DNA of 64,000 nucleotides, from positions 5,569,001 to 5,633,000 of the forward strand of contig NZ_VAWE01000001.1 of the NCBI RefSeq assembly GCF_005795905.1. The letters run 5' to 3'. Source of the DNA: Streptomyces marianii (GTDB lineage: Bacteria; Actinomycetota; Actinomycetes; Streptomycetales; Streptomycetaceae). Below are positions 45,464 through 53,454 of the stretch, piece by piece. The notes under the pieces were generated by a model, which did not search any database, was not told where the DNA came from, and saw only the letters and a program-made list of their open reading frames with translations. The position numbers and the translations under genes were made by a program. Position 1 is the first letter of the stretch. Each line of letters begins with the position of its first letter.

Positions 45464-45480
45464 TTGCAACTAGTTCGCAA
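45464..45480 (-). promoter_or_regulatory. Candidate Nur operator of sodF
   Basis: TTGCAA-N5-TCGCAA (17 bp) lies 23 bp upstream of the sodF start codon. It differs at one position from the published Nur box tTGCaa-N5-ttGCAA. Binding of the nickel-loaded repressor there would block sodF transcription. Confidence 0.75.
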
Positions 45481-45722
45481 TTGCAGGTTAGCAGCAGGAG
45501 GAGTCGCGACGTGATCAGTCCTTCGACCCGGTGCCGCGTCGGGCGTCGCGACGGGGCGAGGCCCGGCGGAATCGGCGCCAGGTCATGGCCACCGTGCGTA
45601 CGGCGCGACCTCCCGCAGTCCGGCGGGCGTCATCGTCCGCGCGTACGTCACGGGCCGCCCGTGCGGTCCGCCGGTGTGCCGAGGGCCGTGCGCCCGAGGC
45701 CGCCCCCCGCTCCGCACGCGCG

Positions 45723-45755
45723 AGGACCCCCGGCCCTTCCGGGTCCGGGGGTCCT
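45723..45755. terminator. 11-bp stem terminator after the permease gene
   Basis: AGGACCCCCGG (45723-45733) pairs with its complement (45745-45755) around an 11-nt loop, 21 bp beyond the permease stop on the minus strand. Confidence 0.7.
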
Positions 45756-45775
45756 GTGCCGTGGACGGCTCCCGC

Positions 45776-47257
45776 TCAGTACTCGGCGGCCTCCGCCGCG
45801 GGCACCGTGTCCCGCTCGGCGGTCCCGGCGCCGCCGGGGCCGCCCGTCGCGCCGTTCTCGCGCCCGGCCCTGCGCCTGCGCTGCATCACCGCGCCGGAGG
45901 CGGCCAGCACCAGCGTCATCAGACCGGTCGCCATCAGCTGGTCACGGGTGCCGGGCTGGCGCAGCATCAGGATGAAGATGGCGAGCATGCCCGCGATGGC
46001 GACCCAGGTCAGCACCGGGAACAGCCACATCCGCACCGCGAGCTTCTCGGGGGCATCGCGCTCCGTGCGACGCCGCAGCACCAGCTGGGAGACCGCGATG
46101 AACAGCCAGACGACGAGGATGACGGCGCCGATCATCTTCAGCAGCCACGGGAAGACGTCGTCCGGACGCCAGTAGCTGAGCAGCACGCACAGGAAGCCGA
46201 AGACGGAGGAGACCAGCACCGCGATCCGCGGCACCCCGCCCGAGACCCGGCCGATCGCCTGCGGGCCCTGGCCTCGCGCGACCAGGGAGTACGCCATACG
46301 GGAGGCGCCGTAGATGTTGGCGTTCATCGCGGACAGCAGCGCCACCAGCACGACGATCTGCATCACGGGACCGGCGCCGGGGATGCCGAGGTGGTTCAGC
46401 GCGGTGACGTACGGGCCCTTGTCGGGGTTGGCGACGTCCGGGTCGTCCCACGGCACGAGCGTGACGATGACCGCCATGGAGCCGATGTAGAAGAGCGCGA
46501 TCCGCCACATCGCGGTGCGCACGGCTCGGGCGACACCCTGGACCGGGTGCTCGGACTCGGCCGCCGCGATGGTCACCGTCTCCAGGCCGCCGTATGCGAA
46601 GACCGACGCGAGCAGTCCGATGACCAGCCCCTCCGCCCCGTGCGGCAGGAACCCTCCGCCGCCCGTGAGGTTGGCGGTGCCGGGCGCCTCCGTCCCCGGC
46701 AGCACGCCGAGGATGGCCAGGCCGCCGAGGATCAGGAAGAGCGTGATCGCGCCGACCTTGAGTGCGGCGAACCAGAACTCGAACTCGCCGAAGTTGCGTA
46801 CCGCCGCCAGGTTGGTGCCGCAGAACACCAGCATGAACAGCGCGACCCAGGCCCATTCCGGGGTTCCGGGCAGCCAGCCGCTGACGATCTTCGCCGCGCC
46901 GATGCCCTCCAGGCCGACGGCGACGGACAGCAGCACCCAGAACGACCAGCCCGCGGTGAAGCCCGCCCAGGGGCCGAGCGCCCGCTCGGCATGCACGGAG
47001 AAGGAGCCGGAGGCCGGGTTCGCCGCGGACATCTCGCCGAGCATGCGCATCACGAGCATGACGAGCAGGCCGGACGCGGCGTAGGCGATGACGATGGACG
47101 GGCCGGCGGCGGCGATACCGGCACCGGAGCCGACGAAGAGGCCGGCGCCGATCACCCCGCCGAGGGCGATCATCGACAGATGGCGCTGCTTGAGGCCGTG
47201 GGCGAGCGACGAGCCGGCTTGCGGGCCGGCGGGTTCGGGCGCCGAGGTCCGAGACAT
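45776..47257 (-). CDS. Amino-acid permease (APC superfamily, AAT type)
   Basis: 493 aa, ATG at 47257, weak AGG 7 nt upstream. The amino-acid transporter family start is HGLKQRHLSMIALGGVIGAGLFVGSG in part, followed by GEMSAANPASGSFSVHA. About 12 hydrophobic segments are seen. GLETVTIAAAESEHP in segment 6 is typical of GabP/CycA/ProY-like carriers. The C-terminal 40 residues are hydrophilic. It imports an amino acid by proton symport; the substrate cannot be told. A small membrane-protein gene lies 57 bp upstream on the same strand. Confidence 0.93.
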   Translation of the reverse strand: MSRTSAPEPAGPQAGSSLAHGLKQRHLSMIALGGVIGAGLFVGSGAGIAAAGPSIVIAYAASGLLVMLVMRMLGEMSAANPASGSFSVHAERALGPWAGFTAGWSFWVLLSVAVGLEGIGAAKIVSGWLPGTPEWAWVALFMLVFCGTNLAAVRNFGEFEFWFAALKVGAITLFLILGGLAILGVLPGTEAPGTANLTGGGGFLPHGAEGLVIGLLASVFAYGGLETVTIAAAESEHPVQGVARAVRTAMWRIALFYIGSMAVIVTLVPWDDPDVANPDKGPYVTALNHLGIPGAGPVMQIVVLVALLSAMNANIYGASRMAYSLVARGQGPQAIGRVSGGVPRIAVLVSSVFGFLCVLLSYWRPDDVFPWLLKMIGAVILVVWLFIAVSQLVLRRRTERDAPEKLAVRMWLFPVLTWVAIAGMLAIFILMLRQPGTRDQLMATGLMTLVLAASGAVMQRRRRAGRENGATGGPGGAGTAERDTVPAAEAAEY

Positions 47258-47314
47258 GGGTGTGCCTGTTCATGAGCGGATGGGGGAGTGGCCCATAGTC
47301 TGGGGGAGTACCGA

Positions 47315-47521
47315 TCACCGAGCATTGATGTCCGCTATACGGACAAGATGCTCACGCAATGTGAAGAACTGCACACGGCTCGCCCGTATGTCGCGCAACT
47401 CCCGTAGTCCCGCCACCAGCAGCACCAGCGCCGTCGCCGCGGCCGACCACGGCACCTGGGGCCGGGTGGCCTGGTCGCCGAGCATCAACACGAGCACGGC
47501 CGCGATCCCGGCGAGCGCCAC
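47315..47521 (-). CDS. Small membrane protein upstream of the permease
   Basis: 68 aa from GTG at 47521 (GGAA about 5 nt upstream, weak). One hydrophobic segment ALAGIAAVLVLMLG is followed by a second, WSAAATALVLLVAG. A basic C-terminus LRDIRASRVQFF and TLREHLVRIADINAR follows. The family is not recognised. It could be co-transcribed with the permease. Confidence is moderate because codon bias, topology and spacing fit but the start is weak. Confidence 0.5.
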   Translation of the reverse strand: MALAGIAAVLVLMLGDQATRPQVPWSAAATALVLLVAGLRELRDIRASRVQFFTLREHLVRIADINAR

Positions 47522-47888
47522 CGAAGTTCCGCGTGGCGGCGAGGTCGGCAGCGGTTGAGGACCATCATGAGATCAGTACCCAGGCCGGGCGGTGCGTCGC
47601 GCATGTGCTCGGGGCTCTCGGCTTTGCTGGATTTTGGCAAGACCCTACAGTCTCTCCGCGCCTCGCCCGCTTCACCAAAACGGCGTCGATGCTCCACCAC
47701 CTGAGTGATGAGCATCACGCGCTTCCAGCGCTTGCCGTCATCAATTTGTGTGAACTCCACCATGCGGCGTCGTGGGCCTTTGTCGTCGACTGACGGTGAT
47801 CGGTCGTTCACCGCTGGGCTAACGTCGCCATGTCCACAACGACGTCAACGCCCACCACGGCGTCACCGCCCTCGTACCCGGAGTCCCG
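47522..47888. other. Promoter region upstream of bioY, with one possible very short leader frame
   Basis: 367 bp with lower GC than its surroundings (about 47620-47780). Open frames on both strands here do not look like proteins. A 20-codon frame from ATG 47830, rich in Thr/Ser/Pro, ends in ATGA overlapping the bioY start. TAACGT (47820-47825) lies 4 nt before that ATG. Its expression is uncertain. Confidence 0.4.
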
Positions 47889-48485
47889 ATGAGCACTGCT
47901 GCCGCTTCCGCCCCCCGCCCGGGGCTGGTCCTCGCCGATCTGCTGCCCGCATCGCGCGCCAAGTCCGCGGTGGACGTGGCCCTGGTCGTCGGCGGCGCCG
48001 CGCTCACCGGTGTCGCCGCGCAGATCTCCGTCACCGTGCCGGGCTCCCCGGTCCCGGTCACGGGCCAGACCTTCGCCGCCCTGCTGGTCGGTACCGCGCT
48101 CGGCGCTCGCCGCGGCTTCCTCTCGCTCGCCCTGTACGCCCTCGCCGGAATGGCGGGCATGCCCTGGTTCGCCGAGGCGTCCTCCGGCTGGGCCATGCCG
48201 TCGCTCGGCTACATCCTGGGCATGCTGGTCGCCGCCACCGTCGTCGGTGCCCTCGCCCGGCGCGGCGCGGACCGCTCCGTCCTGCGTACCGCGGGCGCGA
48301 TGGTGCTCGGCTCCGCGATCATCTACGCGATCGGCGTGCCGTACCTGGCGCTCGCCACCGGCATGACGCTGCCCCAGGCCGTGGCGGCCGGCCTCACCCC
48401 GTTCCTGATCGGCGACGCGTTCAAGGCCGCGCTCGCGATGGGCGCGCTGCCCGCCGCCTGGAAGCTCCTCGGCCGCCGGGGCTGA
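47889..48485 (+). CDS. bioY: Biotin transporter BioY (ECF substrate-binding S component)
   Basis: 198 aa, ATG with GGAG 5 nt upstream. Six hydrophobic segments are seen. Family motifs are ISVTVPGSPVPVTGQTFAAL in part, GFLSLALYALAGMAGMPWFA, the GYILG of segment 3 and the C-terminal PFLIGDAFKAALA. BioY takes up biotin, alone or with the shared EcfAA'T module. No bioM/bioN or ecf genes are adjacent, so it acts alone or with a module elsewhere. A strong terminator follows. Confidence 0.95.
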   Translation: MSTAAASAPRPGLVLADLLPASRAKSAVDVALVVGGAALTGVAAQISVTVPGSPVPVTGQTFAALLVGTALGARRGFLSLALYALAGMAGMPWFAEASSGWAMPSLGYILGMLVAATVVGALARRGADRSVLRTAGAMVLGSAIIYAIGVPYLALATGMTLPQAVAAGLTPFLIGDAFKAALAMGALPAAWKLLGRRG

Positions 48486-48577
48486 GCGCCCCCGACGTCC
48501 GGCGCCGTCCCGCGTCCGAGGCCGACGGCGGGTCGGGCACCGGGTCGGTTCCGCACGGCGGACGGTGACCGCACAAG

Positions 48578-48617
48578 ACGAGGGGTGCCCCGCACGAAAG
48601 CGCGGGACACCCCTCGT
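48578..48617 (+). terminator. 16-bp stem terminator after bioY
   Basis: Arms 48578-48593 and 48602-48617 pair with one mismatch around an 8-nt loop. Confidence 0.8.
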
Positions 48618-48989
48618 TCCGTCGGGTGCCGTTCCCGCCGCCGGGCCCGGAGCGGGAGCGACGGCGGTCGGTGTCAGCCCCTTGAGACCGTCGGAAGGCT
48701 GGGAGAGGCCGGGTCACCGGCGTTCGTGCCTGCCTTCGTGAGCGTCGGCCGGGGGTTGGGGGGCGATTCCCTGCGTGTGCGGTTCGCTCGGGTGGCGAGC
48801 CCGAGCGTTCGAGCGGATGCCCCGTCAGTCCGTCGTTCCGTCGTTCCGTCGGTAAGGAACACCTGGCTGCCGATCGTGGTGACGGGCACGTCGCATCATC
48901 GCTCTCCGCAGTCGAGCGGTTCATCCGACAGGGCCCGTCGCCGGACCCCGCTGACGGCTGCCCCGCCTCGCGCGTGCCACACTCGGACC
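48618..48989. other. Intergenic region before rpiB with no recognised gene
   Basis: About 370 bp. It contains short imperfect repeats of GTCGTTCC near 48830-48855. No gene or clear promoter boxes are seen, though it should hold the promoter of rpiB and the glycosylase gene. Confidence 0.5.
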
Positions 48990-49484
48990 ATGCGCGTCTA
49001 CCTCGGCTCCGACCATGCCGGCTTCGAACTCAAGAACCACCTTGTCGAGTGGCTCAGGGCCCACGGCCACGAGCCCGTCGACTGCGGCCCCCACGTCTAC
49101 GACGCCCAGGACGACTACCCGCCGTTCTGCCTGCGCGCCGCCGAGCGGACCGTCGCCGACCCCGGCAGCCTCGGCATCGTGATCGGCGGCTCCGGCAACG
49201 GCGAGCAGATCGCCGCGAACAAGGTCAAGGGCGTCCGGGCCGCGCTGGCCTGGAGCGTGCAGACCGCCGCCCTTGGGCGTGAGCACAACAACGCCAACGT
49301 CATCGCGGTCGGTGCCCGGATGCACACGACCGACGAGGCCACCACCTTCGTCGAGGCCTTCCTCAAGACCCCGTACTCGGGCGAGGAGCGCCACACCCGC
49401 CGCATCGAGATGCTCGAGCGGTACGAGGCCACCGGCGAGCTCCCCCCGATCCCGGCCCACCACCCCCAGGAGCCGACCGCCTGA
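48990..49484 (+). CDS. rpiB: Ribose-5-phosphate isomerase B / sugar-phosphate isomerase (RpiB/LacAB family)
   Basis: 164 aa from ATG at 48990; upstream in-frame starts would add an unrelated tail. The start MRVYLGSDHAGFELK has the substrate-binding SDHAG. GGSGNGEQIAANKVKG is the actinobacterial form in which Glu replaces the catalytic Cys of E. coli RpiB, as in M. tuberculosis. TAALGREHNNANVIAVGARM and RRIEMLERYE complete the family pattern. It interconverts ribose 5-phosphate and ribulose 5-phosphate. The stop overlaps the next start by 1 nt (TGATG), so the glycosylase is translationally coupled. There is no clear ribosome binding site. Confidence 0.94.
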   Translation: MRVYLGSDHAGFELKNHLVEWLRAHGHEPVDCGPHVYDAQDDYPPFCLRAAERTVADPGSLGIVIGGSGNGEQIAANKVKGVRAALAWSVQTAALGREHNNANVIAVGARMHTTDEATTFVEAFLKTPYSGEERHTRRIEMLERYEATGELPPIPAHHPQEPTA

Positions 49485-50302
49485 TGCCCGAAGGGCACAC
49501 CATCCACCGACTGGCCGCCGACTACCGGAAACGGTTCGGCGGCCGGTCCGTGCGGGTCACCAGTCCGCAGGGCAAGTTCGCCGACTCCGCGGCGCTGCTC
49601 GACGGCACGGCCCTCGAGCGCACCGAGGCCCACGGCAAGCACCTCTTCCTCGGCTTCGGCGGCTTTGACGGCGGTGAGTGGATCCACATCCACCTCGGCC
49701 TGTTCGGCAAGGTGGACTTCGGCGACGCGCCCGCGCCGCCGCCCACCGACACCGTGCGCCTGCGGCTCGCCAACACCGGGTCGTACGTCGATCTGCGGGG
49801 CCCCACGGCCTGCGCCCTGATCACGGACGGCGAGAAGGCCGCGATACACGCGCGGCTGGGCCCCGACCCGCTGCGGCCCGCCGACGGCCCCGAGCGCGCC
49901 TGGGCGAGGATCTCCCGTTCCCGCACGACGATCGCCGGCCTGCTCATGGACCAGAAGGTCGTCGCGGGCGTCGGTAACGTCTACCGAGCGGAAGTCCTCT
50001 TCCGGCACGGCATCGATCCGTACCGCGCGGGCAGGGATCTCACCGAGCGGGAATGGAACGCCCTCTGGGAGGACCTGGTCGGCCTGATGCGCGAGGGCGT
50101 ACGGAACAACCGCATCGACACCGTCCGGCCCGAGCACACTCCGGAGGCGATGGGCCGGCCGCCGCGCGTCGACGACCACGGAGGCGAGGTCTACGTGTAC
50201 CGCCGGGCACAGCTGCCCTGCCATGTCTGTGGCGGCGAGATCCGCACCGCCGGTCTCGCCGCCCGCAACCTCTTCTGGTGCCCCGGCTGCCAGCCCGCCT
50301 GA
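49484..50302 (+). CDS. Fpg/Nei-family DNA glycosylase
   Basis: 272 aa, ATG at 49484. The N-terminal catalytic PEGHTIHR has Pro1 (after Met removal) and Glu2. The Nei-like His replaces Leu of Fpg. Next come HGKHLFLGF, the helix-two-turn-helix DQKVVAGVGNVYRAEVLF with the catalytic Asn, and a C-terminal zinc finger C-x2-C-x16-C-x2-C (CHVC...CPGC). It removes oxidised bases and cleaves the abasic site. PEGHTIHRLA is typical of actinobacterial endonuclease VIII-type enzymes. It shares a transcript with rpiB. Confidence 0.95.
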   Translation: MPEGHTIHRLAADYRKRFGGRSVRVTSPQGKFADSAALLDGTALERTEAHGKHLFLGFGGFDGGEWIHIHLGLFGKVDFGDAPAPPPTDTVRLRLANTGSYVDLRGPTACALITDGEKAAIHARLGPDPLRPADGPERAWARISRSRTTIAGLLMDQKVVAGVGNVYRAEVLFRHGIDPYRAGRDLTEREWNALWEDLVGLMREGVRNNRIDTVRPEHTPEAMGRPPRVDDHGGEVYVYRRAQLPCHVCGGEIRTAGLAARNLFWCPGCQPA

Positions 50303-50378
50303 GGGCTGTCCCGTGCACGGGGTCCAGGGCGTGTTGGGCAAGTCCCTCCTGGCCCGCGACGCCTGGCACGCACGCACG

Positions 50379-50443
50379 CTCGCTGCGTCGTCGGAGTCAT
50401 CCGAGTACGTCCAGTACGAGGATGACTCCGACGACGCAGCGAG
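50379..50443. terminator. 24-bp perfect inverted repeat between convergent genes
   Basis: Arms 50379-50402 and 50420-50443 are perfectly complementary over 24 bp, with a 17-nt spacer that itself contains GTAC-N5-GTAC. Unlike the GC clamps elsewhere in the window, the arms are of mixed composition (for example GGAGTCATCC). The hairpin lies between the glycosylase (plus) and the Eis-like gene (minus) and can stop both transcripts. The 40 bp to its left are also non-coding. Confidence 0.85.
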
Positions 50444-50490
50444 TCTCCGCGCAGGCCGTCGCGACGGGGCGAACGTCGCCCGACCCGGGA

Positions 50491-51720
50491 CTAGAAGCCG
50501 TGCGGCAGCCAGGGCGCCACGTCGGAGGCGAAGGCCGTCGACGCCTCCGCCAGCGCGCCACCGCGCAGTTCGCGTACCCGGCCGGCCCCCGCCAGGGACG
50601 AAAGCGTCACGCCGCCCAGGTAGGCGGCGCCCAGCTCCCGTACGTCCAGGGACAGATCGGCCGGGCCCGCCGCGCGCTCGCACGACGCGCCCTTGGCGTC
50701 CCCCGAGAGGCGCCAACGGCCCTCGTTCCAGGGGCAGAACGCGTCCTCGACCTCGAACACCACGTCCACCGGCGTCCGGTACGTCCGAGCCTCCAGTGCC
50801 GCCCCCACGTCGACCAGCCGGGCGTGCAGCGAGTCCCGCACCCGGACGCCGCAGCGCCGGACGTCCGAGACGAGATGCAGCAGCGGGTCGTCCACCGGCC
50901 GGTTGCGCGCCCGGATCCGCGACGTCAGGTCGATGCCGAAGAGGAAGCGCCACAGCGCCGCGTACGCAGCCGGGTCCAGCGCGTCGATGTCCCGCAGCAG
51001 GATCGAGCCGTTCGGCCCCGAGGCGTCCCAATCCGGCTTGTTGTGGAAGCGGACGTAGCCCACGACCTCGCCGTCCCGTTCGGCGAGGACGCACTGCATC
51101 GCCGAGGCGCCCTGGCGTAGGGCGGGCGGGTCGAGCAGCGGAAGCCGCTCCCAGCCGGGGGTGCGCGCGAGCATCCCGGGCCGTGAGCCGAGCGTGCTCC
51201 GGTACAGCGCCTCGCACGCCTCCGCCGACTCCGCGGCCGGGGCGAACCGCAGCCGCACGTCGTCCGTCCCGGGCGGCGCGGTGATCCGCGCACGCACGGT
51301 GTCGATCTCCAGATTCAGCTGGTGGGTCGCGATGCCGTATCCGAACCGGCCGTAGATCTCCGGCTCGGAGGCCGTCAGCAGCGCCAGCGGCTCACCCAGC
51401 GCGCGGACGTCGTCCAGCTGGCGACGCATCATCGACGTGAGCACCCCGCGCCGCCGGTGGGTGGCGGCCACACTCACCATCGTGACCCCGGCGGCGGGGA
51501 CGAAGGCGCCGCCCGGGACCGACACCCGGAAGGAGAACGCCCCTGCCGTGCCGACCCATTCTCCGCCGTCCCGCACGCCGATCGAACGCTCGCACTCCGT
51601 GAGTTCGTTCCAGAGCTCGCGTTCCGACGGGGACTCCGGGACGCCGCCGAAGGCGAGCTCCAGCCTCCCGTACCACCGGTCCCACTCCTCGCGACGGAGT
51701 ACCCGCAGTTCAGTCGTCAT
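50491..51720 (-). CDS. Eis-like GNAT N-acetyltransferase
   Basis: 409 aa, ATG at 51720. Length and layout match the Eis family: an N-terminal GNAT domain with AAGVTMVSVAATHRRRGVLTSMM (acetyl-CoA site, in part) and Tyr in ASEPEIYGRFGYG. A second, degenerate GNAT domain and a C-terminal sterol-carrier-like domain follow. The last residue is Phe (WLPHGF), as in Eis, where the terminal carboxylate is the catalytic base. Eis enzymes acetylate several amines of aminoglycosides and other substrates. The natural substrate here is unknown. The gene is monocistronic. Confidence 0.92.
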   Translation of the reverse strand: MTTELRVLRREEWDRWYGRLELAFGGVPESPSERELWNELTECERSIGVRDGGEWVGTAGAFSFRVSVPGGAFVPAAGVTMVSVAATHRRRGVLTSMMRRQLDDVRALGEPLALLTASEPEIYGRFGYGIATHQLNLEIDTVRARITAPPGTDDVRLRFAPAAESAEACEALYRSTLGSRPGMLARTPGWERLPLLDPPALRQGASAMQCVLAERDGEVVGYVRFHNKPDWDASGPNGSILLRDIDALDPAAYAALWRFLFGIDLTSRIRARNRPVDDPLLHLVSDVRRCGVRVRDSLHARLVDVGAALEARTYRTPVDVVFEVEDAFCPWNEGRWRLSGDAKGASCERAAGPADLSLDVRELGAAYLGGVTLSSLAGAGRVRELRGGALAEASTAFASDVAPWLPHGF

Positions 51721-51826
51721 GCGCCATGCCTACCAGGGCACCGCGTCCCGTCGCGACCCGATTTCGAACGCAATGTCATGGGGTCCCCCTCCACGCCGGA
51801 CGAGGGTGTGGATAGGGTCGCCGACG

Positions 51827-52969
51827 ATGGCACGTGGCGCAGCGGACTCGTACACGGCCCGGATGCGCAAAGCCACGCACCGGGCCCGCACGACGCTGCG
51901 CAGGTCCGGGGTCGACTACTTCCGCGGCGACGGCTCCGACTGGATCGCGCTGGCCGGGCTCCTGCTGACGGTCCCGGCCATCGCCTGGGGCACCATCCTC
52001 ATGCCGGTCTGGTGCACGCCGGCCGCCCTCGTCCTGCCGATCGTCGCGGGAGGACTGCTGCTGCGGCCCGCGAGCCTGCTCGGTCTGTACGCGGCCGCGG
52101 CCCTGGCGCTGATCGTCGAGTCACTCGTACTCGGCCCCTACACGGAAGGTCCGGCCCGGGTCACCCCGGGGACGGTGCTGGTGGTGGCCGCCTGCGGACT
52201 CTTCGGTCTGCTCATCGCCCAGTTCCGTGCCCGTGTCGGGGTGCCCTGGCGGCGGGGCGGCACGATGCTCTTCGACCTGCGCGAGAGGATCCGGGTACAG
52301 AGCGCACTGCCGCGACTGCCGCAGGGCTGGCACCGCGAGATGGCCCTCCGCCCGGCCGGCGGCCAGTCGTTCTCGGGAGACTTCGTCGTCGCCGCCCGCA
52401 CCAACGGCGGCCGGACCCTCGAAGTCGTCCTCACCGACGTCTCCGGCAAGGGCATGGACGCCGCGTCGCGCGCCCTGCTGCTGTCCGGCGCCTTCGGCGG
52501 GCTCCTGGGCTCCCTCCCCCCGCACGGCTTCCTCACCGCCGCCAACGGCTATCTCCTGCGCCAGGACTGGGACGAGGGCTTCGCGACCTCCGTCCACCTC
52601 GTGCTCGACCTGGACTCCGGCGACTACGAACTGCTCTCCGCCGGCCATCTGCCGGCACTCCAGCTCCACGCGGGCTCCGGCCGCTGGGAGGAGCAGGCCG
52701 CGGAGGGCCCGCTGCTCGGAGTGTACGAGGGCGCCCAGTTCGACCCGGTCAAGGGCACTCTGCGCCCAGGCGACGTGCTGATGCTCTTCACGGACGGGCT
52801 CGTCGAGGCGAACGACCGGGACATCGCCGAGGGCATGGACCGGCTCACCGGCGAGGCCGACCGCTATGTGGCGACGGGTTTCGAGGGGGCCGCCTGGCAC
52901 CTCATCGAGGCCGTGGCGAAGGACGTCAACGACGACCGGGCCCTGCTGCTGATCCGCCGGGAGCCGTGA
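51827..52969 (+). CDS. Membrane-anchored SpoIIE-type PP2C phosphatase
   Basis: 380 aa from ATG at 51827. Three to four hydrophobic segments (about 45-130) come first. The SpoIIE/RsbU phosphatase domain has LRPAGGQSFSGDFVVAAR, VVLTDVSGKGMDAASRALLL, LLSAGHLPALQL and LMLFTDGLVEANDR, with a final DVNDDRALLLIRR. Such enzymes dephosphorylate anti-anti-sigma factors. There is no PAS, GAF or HATPase domain, and no anti-sigma gene is nearby. TAGGGT (51813-51818) lies 8 nt before the ATG with no ribosome binding site, so the mRNA is probably leaderless. Confidence 0.9.
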   Translation: MARGAADSYTARMRKATHRARTTLRRSGVDYFRGDGSDWIALAGLLLTVPAIAWGTILMPVWCTPAALVLPIVAGGLLLRPASLLGLYAAAALALIVESLVLGPYTEGPARVTPGTVLVVAACGLFGLLIAQFRARVGVPWRRGGTMLFDLRERIRVQSALPRLPQGWHREMALRPAGGQSFSGDFVVAARTNGGRTLEVVLTDVSGKGMDAASRALLLSGAFGGLLGSLPPHGFLTAANGYLLRQDWDEGFATSVHLVLDLDSGDYELLSAGHLPALQLHAGSGRWEEQAAEGPLLGVYEGAQFDPVKGTLRPGDVLMLFTDGLVEANDRDIAEGMDRLTGEADRYVATGFEGAAWHLIEAVAKDVNDDRALLLIRREP

Positions 52970-52991
52970 CGCCCGGTCGGCGGGGCGCCCG

Positions 52992-53005
52992 TAGAGTCGG
53001 GCGTA
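52992..53005 (+). promoter_or_regulatory. Candidate -10 box of a leaderless transcript (HD-domain gene)
   Basis: TAGAGT (52992-52997) lies 7 nt before the ATG at 53005. No ribosome binding site is present in the 35-bp gap after the phosphatase gene. Confidence 0.5.
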
Positions 53006-53454
53006 TGGCCAAACTCACGCTCGACCAGGTCGAGGCGATCGCCCGGGACGCCCACGCGCACCAGACGGACAAGGCAGGACGGCCCTACGCCGAGCACATC
53101 CGGGCGGTGGCGGACGGAGTGAGGACGCGGGGCGGCACCGACGAGCAGATCGCCGCCGCCTGGCTGCACGACGCGATCGAGGACGACGCGCTGTCGCGGG
53201 AATGGCTGGCCGCAGCCGAACTCCCGCAACAGGTGAAGGACTTGGTGGACGCCATGACCAAGCGCCCGGGGGAGGACGCCGAGTCGTACGCCCGGCGCAT
53301 CCTCGCCACACCGGGCGCCCGTCTCGTCAAGGAGGCAGACCTGGCCCACAACGCCGATCCGGACCGGCTCGCCCTGCTCGACGAACCGACCCGGGCCCGG
53401 CTCACCGCCAAGTACGCGACGATGAGGCGGCTGCTCGGCCTGACAGCCGGGTGA
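53005..53454 (+). CDS. HD-domain protein (small metal-dependent phosphohydrolase type)
   Basis: 149 aa, ATG at 53005. The HD motif is in AAAWLHDAIEDD, preceded by H in YAEHIRAV. A late VKEADLAHNADPDR supplies the final Asp. This matches the RelA/SpoT-hydrolase-like or YfbR-like small HD group. A phosphohydrolase function is likely; the nucleotide is unknown. Its 3' end overlaps the convergent acyltransferase gene by 53 bp. It is probably leaderless. Confidence 0.9.
   Translation: MAKLTLDQVEAIARDAHAHQTDKAGRPYAEHIRAVADGVRTRGGTDEQIAAAWLHDAIEDDALSREWLAAAELPQQVKDLVDAMTKRPGEDAESYARRILATPGARLVKEADLAHNADPDRLALLDEPTRARLTAKYATMRRLLGLTAG

Noticed and set aside
47533..47793. Frames on both strands between the small membrane-protein gene and bioY
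   Set aside because: No ribosome binding site and unnatural protein composition. The lower GC suggests promoter DNA.
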